64,000 nucleotides of DNA from Cymodocea nodosa (taxonomy: Eukaryota; Streptophyta; Magnoliopsida; Alismatales; Cymodoceaceae). The position numbers were made by a program, and so were the translations under genes. The DNA is taken from contig JAZBRI010000004.1 in NCBI GenBank assembly GCA_036874045.1, positions 5,270,001 to 5,334,000 on the forward strand, in the 5' to 3' direction. The notes under the pieces are model-generated. The model was not told where the DNA came from and did no database searches. It saw only the letters and a list, made by a program, of their open reading frames with translations. The first letter of the stretch is position 1. Each line of letters opens with the position of its first letter. This document shows, piece after piece, positions 36,456-49,700 of this stretch.

Positions 36456-36459
36456 AATA

Positions 36460-39400
36460 AAAAAACACCATGCAATTTAGACGAATAAAATGTGCATTTG
36501 TAGAGATTTTGGCTTTGGGATTATAGCAATAATCTAAACCAAAAATATCAAACTTGATAGACTATCAACATGATCAACCTAATTATAAATAATATTTTCA
36601 ATCTACATGTCACATCAAAATCTTAGAAATAAACAATGACCGCAACAATGATGAAGTATAACCTTCAAGAATATTACAAGGCTAAAATAAGCAATAAATA
36701 TTCTAGACCTCATTTTTAAATTTATGAAGTAAAATTAACTATGTTCAAATTCATGCAATTTTACAAGAATTATAGTTTTGTATTATGATAGAACCTAAAT
36801 GGTTTACAAAACTTCTTACTGAACCAAAAGTTGTTAGTGCCAACCACTACTATTTACAAGTGTTCTTGCTAACTCATACTCCTAAAAAGAGAGTGCAAAC
36901 AATTTTACTACGATCTAAAATAAAACAAACTAAATGAGTTAAATATTCAGTAATTGTTTTCAAACATATTAGTCAATAATTGTTGAGAAATACATTTCTA
37001 AAATATCATCGACCATGTACTTGATTTTATATAAATGTAAATCTAGTAAAAAAGTTTACTAGGCTATTTTAATTCTCAAGATAGTCTTAAAACACATCTT
37101 TTTGTATTGTGGCTTATCATTAGTTATGGTTACATATCAGTCATATGACAAGGACCCATAAACTACATTTTCACTTTTTATCTCAAGTTAGAAAATATTT
37201 CTAAGTCTACTCACTTCCAATCATGCACATGATGCTATAGTATCAATCTTCTTAGCTTGGTCAAGAACATAATTGTGAGATAATATTGAAACATAAAATT
37301 TGTATCTGTTGCAACCATAACATTCAACTTGATCCACTCAGAATATACCTCACTATTTTCATATCAATGGAAATAAAATCATTGTAAGGATTAATATTCA
37401 ATTGGTTTTCAAATTCCATAAAATATTATAGGAAGAACTAAGAAAGAGAGTCTCACTCATCTAATAACTCAATTTTAAAGGGATTAACATAACCTATGAT
37501 TAACCAACAATAATCGATAAAAAGAATATAATCAGTGGTCTATGTTTAAATTTCTTATAAATTCTCATTAATCACTAGGTAAATTATACATACAAACTTC
37601 AAAAATATAAGTATAAAATTACTTAATTAACAATTTAAATCAAACTGAATATTATTCACATTACTTGCAACCTATTTTAAATCTTAAGAAATTAATTTCA
37701 AAACTATATCCTTTGAATTGCCCTTTGTTGTTGTTTTTCATTTTCTCCATTTGGCTCCTCATTTGACTTTCTCTTCACGATGTATGGATCTAATGGTTGC
37801 TGGTGAGGTTTTTATGCACTTGAGTTGCATTTGCGGTGACTAATTACATAAAACACAAACCTGCTCCAAGCAAACCTTGTCAAATTTGCTTGCCCCTTTA
37901 TGTGCATTTGTAGAAAATAGATGAACATAAGCATATCCAAACTTTAAGGACTCTAATAACAAATTCTTTTCCTTGAATGAGAAGCAAACAACAATGGCAA
38001 ATTGAAGTACAATGCAAGAGAAGAGATCGAAAGTCAAGCAAAACTCATAGTTTCCTTGTCGATCATGCCCTTTTGAAATCTGTGAGATCGGAGGAAGGTG
38101 AAATGATGTCGATAGACATAGAAGCGGAACCTCAGAAAGTCAAGATTGAAATCAAGATTACTTGGTGAGTTTTCCCCTTGTTTCAGACCTAGAAGGCGAG
38201 TGTACTTTGATCGCAAGCAATAGAAGTTGATAACATATGTAGAGTGAAAGTGGAAGAAAGAGCTACCGCAAGTAATAGTAGTCGACGGAAGGAGGAAGGC
38301 GCTGACAATGTGTGTGAAAGGAAGATGGATCGAGGGCGTCGACAACGCCTGCAGAAGTTTAGGTTAGAATCGATGTGTGATAATCTTCAAAGCTTTCTCC
38401 TTGTTTCAAACCTACCTAGGTTGATAAGGACAAGATAAAATTTTGACTATCTTGGGAAATTATAAGAGAAGATTTTCTAAGATTTTTATAATACACAAAT
38501 ACAAAAGAAATCTTAGAAAACATTTTTCCAATGTTTCTTCACTTATGGTTTCCAATAAGCACACCCACCCCCCCACCCACCTGCTCTTACCTCATGAGTA
38601 TAAGAATCATCAATCAATGGGTTAATATAAAAAGGAAAAAAAACTTATAAAATTTATTAAAATATACGAATATAACTTTTCCTCCCGACGAGCGTAAGAT
38701 GGTAGCATGGTACTTACAAAGAAGTATAAAATATACACCAATATATATACATAATGCTTATTAAACTATTTCATAAAATTTCAAAAGACTACAATTATAT
38801 ATATATATTTATAAATATTGATTTCAACAGTTATTATATCAATTTAACATCAAACATCACTAATATACACAATTATTACATATAGTTAACATACTTCTTA
38901 AGTATCGTACAAGAAACCTAAGATCACGAGAAAATCAATAATAAGCTAAATATTTGATAAATAATTTACTATATAATTAATGTATTAATTAAATAACATA
39001 AAAATAAGGTCATATAAATAATAAAAATATAATTCATACAATATGATTCTAACATATAATCTTTGATTATGTTATAGTTTAGATATTCAATATCTCGACG
39101 TGCTGCAACTATTTTAAACAAGTCAACTCTAAGCGCATATTAACATTACGATGAGATAATAGTCATGTACTAATTCTACGATGAAATCTCTATGGTAGTC
39201 ACACTAATTTTTTAAACGATATCAATAATAATGTAATCATGCACGATGATAATATGATCATATATGATTTTAAATATAAATTTCTATATTCATGCATGAT
39301 AAAAGAAAATATATCTAATTATTATTTAAGATAATTTAAAATATTTAACTAAATATTAAATAAATATAATAAATTACTTACCAAGATATCTTAAAAATAT

Positions 39401-40669
39401 TATTCCTTCCTTTATTATTATAACTTTTCCTCGCAACTCCGCCACACACCTCAGTAGCAAGGCGTCGAAAACATCGCCTTCATCACGAAACTCAGCCGTC
39501 GATGTCGCCTCCCTCGTGTAGACACGCTACGCTCTCTGTCAGTTATTCTACTTATTACAGTTCATTGACAGTGACTTCGTGTGACCCTATCAGAATTCTT
39601 CCTCCTGCGATCATTGACGACCGAAACAATGACTTCTTCTCTATTCGAGCTCATATACAAGGTTTTGATATTCGATTATGAAAGACAAAGGAGGCCAGAG
39701 ATGAGCTGGCGAAGGAATGACATCGAGGCGGTGGAAAAAATAAAGCATCTATAATCAAGAAAAATAATTGAGTTTTTTACTATAATGCCCTTGGATGAAA
39801 TTACATTATTGCCCTTGGGTGTTGTACGATAAATAAGATCATTTTAGATTTGTATATCAAAGAAATGATAGAAATTAAATTCTAACTTTTCTGGGTATTT
39901 ATGTATCTGAAAAGGTGAAAAATGAAAATTGCTTATTTTTTAACGTATAAAAATTAAAAAAGTATTTTTATCTTTCTCTTCCACCAGAAAGTACTCAATC
40001 TCTTCAGCCAACTTCCTCTCTTATCATTAATCGTTTTTAACCCTCTCCTCGTATATCTTTGAACTTTTATAGAATGGAAATCTTGATATTCATTTCCTTT
40101 TTTACTATTTTTAAATCATCTGTTCTCTACATTCTTGACTTTCATTTATGTTACTTTTGAAGTATTCGAACATTTAATTTGAAAAGTTGTCTTTGGTGGA
40201 AGATAAGATTTTGAGAGGTAAAATTAGGTCTTATCTTCTTTTAAAATCCTAGCAAAATAGGTTAGATAAAGGTAGCGGTGGATATCATGAATTGTTAATG
40301 GTCCATTACATTAAAGGTAGATATGAAAATCAAATACAAATAATCTTAAATGAAAAATATGTTAGTAATTTAAAAAAACTACTAAATAAATATAATTAGA
40401 AGCAAGAACGTAAAATAAATTTATTTTATGAAGGCAAATCAATAATCGATAACGGTTCGCCCGCGAAAATAAATGGAAGATGTCAAGGGCGCGAAGCCGA
40501 AGATCCGCGAGCGAGCCTACAGGAGGCGTGATAAGATCGACATTTTCCCGCCAGCACATCAGGAGAACAGATTCTTCGATTTGTGCGTCCACACGTGGCA
40601 CGAGATGACAGTCATGGGGGAGCGGTAGCACTGCTCTTTCAGGAGGGCGATCCCAGGGCGGCGTTGGGA
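36460..40669. other. Intergenic sequence upstream of ISA3
   Basis: Mostly AT-rich with no recognisable gene. A GC-richer island at 37970-38430 holds short frames on both strands that look like chance or decayed Harbinger ends. It contains two CTCCTTGTTTCAAACCTA-like segments (about 38170 and 38390) and an inverted pair TTTTCTAAGATTT / AAATCTTAGAAAA near 38469-38521. A second GC-richer patch lies at 39420-39750. The region just before 40670 is GC-rich and should contain the ISA3 promoter. Confidence 0.4.
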
Positions 40670-40693
40670 ATGGAGACGAATTCTTATCCGTAG
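40670..40693 (+). promoter_or_regulatory. Seven-codon upstream ORF in the ISA3 leader
   Basis: An ATG 54 bp before the ISA3 start opens a frame METNSYP then TAG. If the transcript starts upstream of it, this uORF could reduce initiation at the main ATG. Transcript start is not known. Confidence 0.4.
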
Positions 40694-40723
40694 CTCCGGA
40701 TTTTCCACGTTGCCTCTCCGTCC

Positions 40724-43700
40724 ATGGAATCGCTAGTTCACCATCCGATCGGTAAGATCAATAGCTTTCTGTCGTCCAAGGGTGGGGGAAGGACCAGGAG
40801 CAACGGTTTTTGCACCGCCTTTAGTCGAACCGTCGCGTTGCCGTCGGCGTGGTTTCTAGCTGATCGTGTCTCCTTGCCTGGAGGCTGCGTTTTCTCCGGC
40901 GTCGGGGGTAATCTCTTTTATTTCTCGTCCACTTGCTTAATCACGGCGTAGGATATCAAACTACAAAGATGATTTTTAAGTTTTTTCACAATACTCAGTG
41001 TAAATCCTAAATTTGCACGAGAAGCAAGCTGGAAAATATTCTCTGTATTTACGTTGTGAAGTTTCTTATTTAAATTAATTGAAATAAAATATTCTGTATT
41101 CTCAAAATTGAATAATATTCCATTGAAATATACGTGATCAAATTGTCATTTATGTAGCAAGCAAATCCAATATTCTGATGCACACTTTACATTTTATATT
41201 ATTTATAATATCTATTCATAAAAAAGTACTATAACTCATGACCGTTCGCCTTGCAGACAATGACGGACCTAGGAATTTTCATGGGATAGGATAATACTTA
41301 AACTATATATTCATCAATTACTAGTGATCATTACCTTACCAACAACAGTGGACCTAGGATTTTTCATGGGATAGAATACTACTTAGACTATAGTTTTATC
41401 ATAATGGATTTGATAATATAATACATGTAAAATGACAATTCAAAATTCAGGAAACCAAAAAAACTTATTGTTAAAAATTGAATATATGGAATAATGGTGA
41501 AAGTATAGACTTGGATAACCGTGAAATTCATAAAAATGAAACTTTCAAATACTTAGAATATATGATAAGCAGCAATGGTGAAATCATAGAGGATATCATT
41601 CATAGGATTTAAGTAGAGTGGATAAAGTAGAGAAATATTTACTAAGTATTAGGTGATAGGAGGATTCTCTTAAAATTAAAAGAAAAATTCTATAAAATTA
41701 CTATTTGTTTGGCTAAATTTTATAACTCAGAAAGTTGAACTATAAAGTATGTCTATATTTAAAAAACTAGTATTGCTGAGTGTATATTTAGATGTAAGAG
41801 TAGTAATACTATAAGGAATAAGTTAAAAAAAGATTTTATTAGGAATAGAATAAGAATTGCACCATTTGAAGATAATAAAAATGGCTTAAGTGGTTTGTTC
41901 ATATCTTTAGGAGGTCAAAGGATGCACTTGGTATGAAAGGAGAATTAATTACTGTAGAAGAAATTAAAAGAACTAAAGTAGGGTTTAAAAATAGTTGGTT
42001 AGGAATTGTGAGAAAAATTTTAATTTATATAATTTAATCAAAGATTTGACTATAGATAGAAATATTTGGAAGAAAAAGATTTATGTGGCTAATTTTATAT
42101 TAGTGAGATTATGATTTAGATTGTTGCTGTTGTATTTGCATAAGATTCATATATGTATTGGCTTGAGTTTTTACTAGATGTGTAAAAGATTTTAAATACT
42201 TGAACTACAAATAGAAGCATAACAGAGTTTGATCTAAAATATTGTAATGTGAAGTGGGACACTCAAAAAGAGTTAACTCCACTAAAGTATCCTGAATTAT
42301 TCTTGATTTCGACATTAGTATCCTGAACATTAAAGTGCCTCTACTTGTACCCTAACTTTCACTTGTCTGCCACCTTAGTCCACCTTAGTCCTTCCATTGG
42401 GTCCTTGCTGTTTTACAATAGTATTAGATAAAACTGTTAATCCTCCTGGGCTTTTCTTCTTCATGTATTTGAAGTTTATTTGTATGAAACTATCCCTTTG
42501 TTTCTTCTTCTTCCCTGTGTCCATCAATCAAAGGCTTTCAACCTCCTTTTTCCATGGTTGCTGGAAGGACATTCTTTTCCTTCAACATCTCTCCATGTTC
42601 CTGCTCTTCATATTCTTTCTCATCATAAAATCTCTTGTTAGCATGTGTCAAACTGTCAATGTAATGTTGTTGGTTCATGCCTTTTTTGCAAATGTAGACA
42701 TGTGCCTTTATCAAAGAGTAAGTTAGTGATTTTCAGTGTCTGGATTAATTTCTTCAAGATTTTGACAAAATGAGAGAGAGAATGGATGTGGTTATTTGAA
42801 GACTAATAAACATGCAAAAGTGGATGATTGTGGTCATATATAATGAGATAAATGTTGTAGTTTTGATATCACTTTGTTAACTCAAAGGTTGTTCATTTCC
42901 TCTTGTTGAGTAGTAAGTAATTTATCATTTTCTTTTGCATAGAATAGGCAAACGAGTTTTACCTGCTGCAAATGTTTTAGGAAACAAGGAAGAAGGCATC
43001 TTTGAGGTACCCTATCAAATGTGTTTAAGTTCTTTATCAAAGTTGTCTCTATATTATAATATTTAACCATCTTTATCTCTAATCACTGATGAGTTCTATT
43101 TACTGTATTGTATGAAAATTTCAAGCCTAGTGCACAAGGTAATATCAGTGTAGTGTCCTTTTTTCCACTTTTCTATATTTCTGATATTTTTGCTAGAATT
43201 TTCTGTGCAACAGTAACTAAATGGTTTCATTCTCTGTTCAGTAAGATATCTCAAGGGTGATTACACTGCTATTATACCTTTTATAAAATTGTAGCCATAT
43301 TTCAGTCCTACTTACATTGTTATAAGAGAACAAGTTGATTCTGTTTCTATACAGCTTAATAAATCATGTTACTTAGGAGAGACAATGAAAGTGCAATTTC
43401 ATTACTAGGGTTGTTTAAACAGACACATACAGGGGTAACCCCTTTATGCTGACATCAGTTTGACCCATATATCCATTTTATGACGTACATATAATAATAA
43501 GTTTGAATGACCCCCTTAAGTTAGAGTATACATGCTAGCCGTGCTTAGGTAGACTAAAAACTCCAACATATAGGGGTAACCCCTTTACGTTGATATCCAC
43601 TTGGTAACCCATATATCCATTTAATGACATGGATATAATAAAAAATTTGAAAATCCTCCTTAAGTTAGAGCATACATATTAATCATGCTTAGCTTGTTAC

Positions 43701-46700
43701 ACAAACTAAAAAAGCTCCAACATTCAACACTTTGATTAGAGTCTTTGCCAACTATATCAAAAATTGAGTATGAACGATCCCAATCAACTCTGTGTAATGC
43801 ATAATGGTAATTAACCGTTGGGTACTTGTTACACTCATGAAAGATTGAGTTGTTCACGATAAATATTGTGACATGATTATCACAATGTGTTAGACTGCAT
43901 TTACATATAAAGATTAAGTTCTGTCAATAAGTCCCTAAGTTACATCATCTTATGTGCTTTTTATGTCATGGATTGTTATTACACCTTGCATTAGGCCTAG
44001 ATACCATATTTCATTTCTTACACCATGTGATGATATTGCTACCTTTATAGGTATAATATCATAAGATAGTTTTCCTATCTTCCTTTTCACTTGCATAACT
44101 AGATTTTGAAAATGCTTCAATATACAAATCAAGGTATTAATGTGGGCATTGCCTAGTGATGCCTAGGCACTCGAGCATTATATCCTCTTGCTTGGAAGAA
44201 TGCCTTGTCCTTTTTTGAAAATTTTTAACTGGATCTTGATTGGATGTAGTAATTAATCTTGTATGGTTTCATGATATTATTTGTGTTTAATGAGCTTTTC
44301 TTTTGAGAAATACTGAATCTTTAATATTACTAAAAATTCAACTCTAAAATACCTACATTTTAGGTTTTTTTTTATTCCTTTACAAATAATATTGATGCAT
44401 CATACACACACATGCATAAAAAATATTATCTTAGGGATTTCTTCATAAGAACCTATTCGGCTAGGTCATCATACAAAAAGTATCTTTCACATAACATTGA
44501 CATGGTTTACATGATTCAATTACCTTATTACAATATTATCCCTGTTAAGGCATGATACTTTAACAAGGCTCGTAATATACTATGTCCTTGCAGAGATTCC
44601 AAGGTTATATGGAAATTTTGTATGACAAGATAACCATGGCCACATTCCCTATCATGTTTCTGCTTGAAGACTTCTAAGGGAAAAGAATCAATTTAAAGAA
44701 ATTGGAATATCAATCTATAGGCCATAGGATCTTCTAATCCAGATTCGGACTTGAATAATCATGAAAAAAATCATTAACATATGTGTGCTGATATTTTATC
44801 GAGAAATGTATATCAAATTATATTAATGTGTTATTTTGTGTTTCAGGAGAAAGATACTTCTCACATGGATATACCTTTCAGAATTTCTAGTGGGAAACCT
44901 TCCTCATTAGGAGCATCTGAATTGGAGAGTGGGATCAATTTTGCAATCTTTTCACAGCATGCTTGCGCTGTTACTCTCTGCTTGTCAATGCCAGAAAGGT
45001 TGTGATCTTTATATCATTTTTTTTTTCCACAGAAAAGAGAGAATTAATGTTTGATTGGGGGCTAATGCCCATATAAATAGAGGTAAATATTGCAGAATGA
45101 CTTATGAAATTGCACAGAACCCACCATCTTTTTGATAACTAAGCTTTCAACCAAGAGATTAACCTGAAATGTGTATCATGCATCTATTTATTTAATAACC
45201 TTATTTAATCTAATATTTAATATATATATATAGAGAGAGAGAGTGTGTGTGAGATAGATAGATAGATAGATAAAGAAAGAGAGCTACATAGATATATATA
45301 TGATTTGCTTGCAAAGGAGGAGATATCATGGAGGTAGAAAATACTTTATTAAAATAGACACTCATAGAAAAAGATCAAATCTACTTGGTTTAATCTCCAT
45401 TAATGGGTCACTGCTACATTCCAAAGATGAGATTAGGGATGGGATCAAAGCCTTTTTTGTGTTTCATCTACAAGCTAAATCCTGTGTATTACCATTAGGA
45501 AAGCTATGTTCACTCTGATGGGAGATAAAACACCTTGCTTGATGTCTTTCCTATGCTATTATTTCAGCAGTATTGGGATCTCTTTCGAATGGATAGCATG
45601 GACATAATCTTAGATTTCCATTAGAATGGGGTGACATTGTGTTCACCAGCAAGTCCTTCATTACTCTAACTTCAAAGAATATGGGCACTGGTGTTTTTGC
45701 TCTACTAGCCTTTTGAATGTTGGCACGAAATTGTTGTTAAATGCCTTGTTGAGAGATTAAAGTTGCTAATACCAAAACTTATTGTAGAATTTTAGTCAAC
45801 TTTAGTAAATGAATGACAAATTTTGGATGATTTTCTTGCTGCAGGTGAATGTAATGAGGTAATGCAAAGACAAAAATGCTTGTTTGTGCTATAAAATCTA
45901 GACATAAAGAAGGCTTTCGATAGCATTAAATGGAGCTACCTAGAACAAAATATATTAAGTAGAGATATCTAAAATCTACACCTAAAACCCTAAACACATG
46001 AAAAAAGAACATTGGACATTGCAATCTCTAAAGGAGGAGTAATGGAACCACTCAGAATCTGATTATGAATCTAAAAGGCAAGGCTGGACTTCATTGCAGA
46101 CAAAAAAATGATGAAGAACAAGCTTCTTGCAATATTCCCTTATCTTGCTGATTTTGGCAATGAAGCTAACAAATTTCTATTTCATATAGCAGGGCCTTGA
46201 TTGACTTTTGAAACAATTGATCACATTGTTCTATGGTAAAGAGTTTTTCATAAAATTCTGCAATTCATGACATTGTTTTCATATGTCCCTAGGTTTTCCG
46301 TAGCTGTGTATAGGTTTTCCTTAGAGTCAATAACATCACACAATGAGCTACTTTGTCCTCCATGCTATTGACAATCTAGGAAATGATGCCACAATCATTT
46401 GTGGGCTAGTCACCATAAGGTCCTTCACATAAGGTGGAGTGTGAGGGAATGGTGGATCTTTCTATGGGGACCCATGAAGTTCCTGAAGGATTCGGTCCAT
46501 AGTACATAATTCTTGTCATCAAACTTCATCATTGCACATTGAGGTTGTGTAACCAAGAGTTGGAAGTGGTGGAGGAATTTGAGGTCATTGCAGCACACTA
46601 TCAGAGAGATCTACATAAATATGTTGTCATAAATCACAAACTGATAAGCAGAGAGTCAGTGGTTTCATCAAAAAGCAAATGTCTAGGACATGAATTGGCC

Positions 46701-49700
46701 CTTCACAGCATGGGGGGAAGAAAGAAACAGGAAGAACAGTGAGTTCCAGTGAGGTACAGCAGTGAGGCAGCGTGAAGAGTTGTTGGTATTTGGAATGCTG
46801 GCAAGACCGCCTGCAAGGCCTGGAAGGCTTTCCTGCCAGGCCCGTCCAATGTCTGTTGGAGGGATAGAAGGGTTGTCTGGTGGTGGGGAAAGGTCTTGGT
46901 GGCAGTGATCCAGTGGAAGTGGCAGCAGTTGTGGTGGACAGTGGAGAGGGTGGGTGACAGCTAGGGTTTCTTTCTTTTTTGTTTAAATCTATGCTTTTAA
47001 TACCATGTTGAAAGAAAGAAGAGGATTAAGATTTTATTAGGGGTAATCCTTGTATAAAAAGATGTACATATTATGTAATAACTTATGGATATGTGGATCT
47101 TAACATGAATCCATTTATTTAATTACCTTATTATCTATTATTAATAAAAGTTTTCAACACAAATAATTTGTATGGAAAGTCTTGATGCTTCTGCGGAGTT
47201 TCTATTTTTACTAATATTGCAACTTCTACTCTTTCTTTAGAAATCCTTAAAAATGTGTCTCAGTATGCTTTATCTTACCAAGAACATTTCCTCTAGAGAC
47301 CAAACAAGATACAATTATATGCTCGTCAGCTTGTCAGTTATAATTAATTTTTATAAGTTGTGGTTTTATTACTAAGTCTTTTTGAATTTTATGAAACTTT
47401 TTTTCTTGTAATAATAGTTTAAAGATCAACATTGCTTAATATGTTGACAAGGTTTCTTATAGACAATTGTTCTTCTAGAAGAAAAGATAAGAGCATAGAA
47501 GAAGATATGTTTGAGATTGCTTTGGATCCTGGCAAGAACAAAACAGGAGATATTTGGCACATTTCTGTGGAGGTTAGATCTGCTAATCTGGTGGTTGGTT
47601 CTTTCAGTTCCCCATTGATGCTCATGATTTTCCAATCTGGTGTCCATTTGTCACTTCTTCCAGGACACTGATTTTTAAGTTCTGCATGGATTTATAATTA
47701 ATCTTGTAGTTCTGCATCTTTACACTGCCATTTTCTTCCCAAACATATCTTTACATGCATCATGCATGCTTAGCCTATTTAGTTAAATATTAATATTTCT
47801 CTTGTAACTTCCTTGACATAAATTTTGATTCAGTTTCTTCTGGGTTCTGGCTTAATTATAGGATTTGCCAAAGCATGGTGTCCTCTACGGTTATCGTGTT
47901 GATGGCCCACAGCAACCAGAGCAAGGACATCGATTTGATAGCAATATCATCCTTTTAGATCCCTATGCAAAGTTGGTTGAAGGCCGCAAGTATTTTGGGG
48001 ATACCACAAATATATTTACACAATTTTATGGAACCTATGACTTTAGTAGCATGCCTTATGACTGGGGGTCTGATTACAAACTCCCTAATATACCTGAGGT
48101 CATTGAGCAACAATTTAATGAATATACACATTTCACTGTCAAATTTTACTATATTTTTTAAGTAGTTTCAGGTTCACGATAAAATTCTACTTATATGTAG
48201 AATGATGAAATGCAATGTTTTTACCTTACCTCATATTACTTTATTTGGTAAACAGACCGATCTTGTTATATATGAAATGAACATCCGTTCATTTACAGCC
48301 GATGAATCAAGTGGGCTAGATGAGAAAGTACGTGGTACCTATCTTGGTGTGATTGACAAGGTGAGAATTTGCAGCTATTGTTAGTAAGTTGTTAATGACT
48401 AACTATTTTCCGACACAAACATCCAAGAAATTAGTACCCAACAATGATGTGAGATTATTTGGATTATTTTTATAAAGCCAAATATTAAATACTCAACGAT
48501 TGCACTTTCTTCTTGCTGTACCAAATATTACTGGTCAATTGTTTAAGCTTTAAAGACTAATACTTGAATTTCCTTTTCATACTCAATAAGGTCCCCTCTA
48601 GTCATATACTCAATAAGCTTTAAAGACTTACCTTATTAGCACCAAGGCATGATAAGAAGGTTAGGCATTTCAACATCTAGTCATATATTATTTTTCATAA
48701 TACTTCTTTGACATAAATAAAACCTCATTATTTTATTTTAATCTTGCTTTATTTTTTATGTTATAACTTTTTTGGAACAAATGTTATAACTTTTAAATGT
48801 TAAATTTAGTCTGTTGTGAGCATATCCATCTATAATTGTGTATGTTTATGCAAGGGAAAGATGCTATCTTAGTTTTCTTATGTTACCTACGTGTCACAGT
48901 AAGATGCACGTTTGGGTGCTTGATGCTTTGATACCTATGATCCCTTCATCTTTACTCTGAAGAAATAATTTGATTTTTTTTTGGATTTAGTCACTCTTAG
49001 TTGCCAAGTGTGCAACTTCTTGAAATATCTTTTAGAGCGTGGTATTTTTTGAATTTTCTTTTTTCCTTTTATTAATCATCTCCATTTTCCATGTTTCTAT
49101 TAGTTCTTTCTAATAGAGTTGTAATTTTATATCTTCTGCCTTATGCTTTGTTGGAAAAAGTGTTTCATTGATCATGCTCATGCATATAGAGTTATGGCTC
49201 AAGATCATGGTGAGTTCTAGACCAAAAAGGGGGTATTAGAAGTATTCTTTGTAGGGGTGGTAAGATGGGTCAAGACCCATTTAATAAATGGGTTAAGGTC
49301 AAGATTAAATGAATTCAGGCTATAAATGGTTTACCCATTTATTAAATGGGTTGTATTCGGTTTGAACATGTGTAACTTGTTTATGACTTGTGAATCCTTA
49401 TAAGAAAATTTTATATATATTTAATATACAACAACAGCAACAATTCAAGCTATAACCTTTCTACATGGAGTTGATTATATGAATCATTTTCTTCCAAATA
49501 TTTTTATCTATTGTCTAATCTTTAATTAAATTACATAAATTTTAATCTTTTCTTATAATTCCTAACTAAGTTTTAAACTTACCTTTACTTCTTTTAATTG
49601 CTTCTGTACTAATTAAATGGTTACTTATTTAGCACTGTACAGAAAGCCCTGTCAATCTCCATTGTGCTGGATAGAGGTGGGAGAGAGAAGGCTTTTCACA

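Larger units (their letters stand above)
40908..42947 (+). other. ISA3 intron 1
   Basis: About 2 kb. It contains a short direct repeat (41264-41307 and 41350-41393) and the RTE relic at 41480-42140. The acceptor chosen is GAATAG|GC at 42948: the AG five bases upstream would put a stop in frame. Confidence 0.6.

Noticed and set aside
37840-38438. Open frames on both strands in a GC-richer intergenic island
   Set aside because: Mutually overlapping, no recognisable domain, and adjacent to the Harbinger relic. Probably decayed element ends or chance.
40362-40631. 89-codon open frame on the minus strand just upstream of ISA3
   Set aside because: The GC-rich promoter region favours chance open frames, the C-terminal half is low-complexity hydrophobic sequence, and no family is recognisable.
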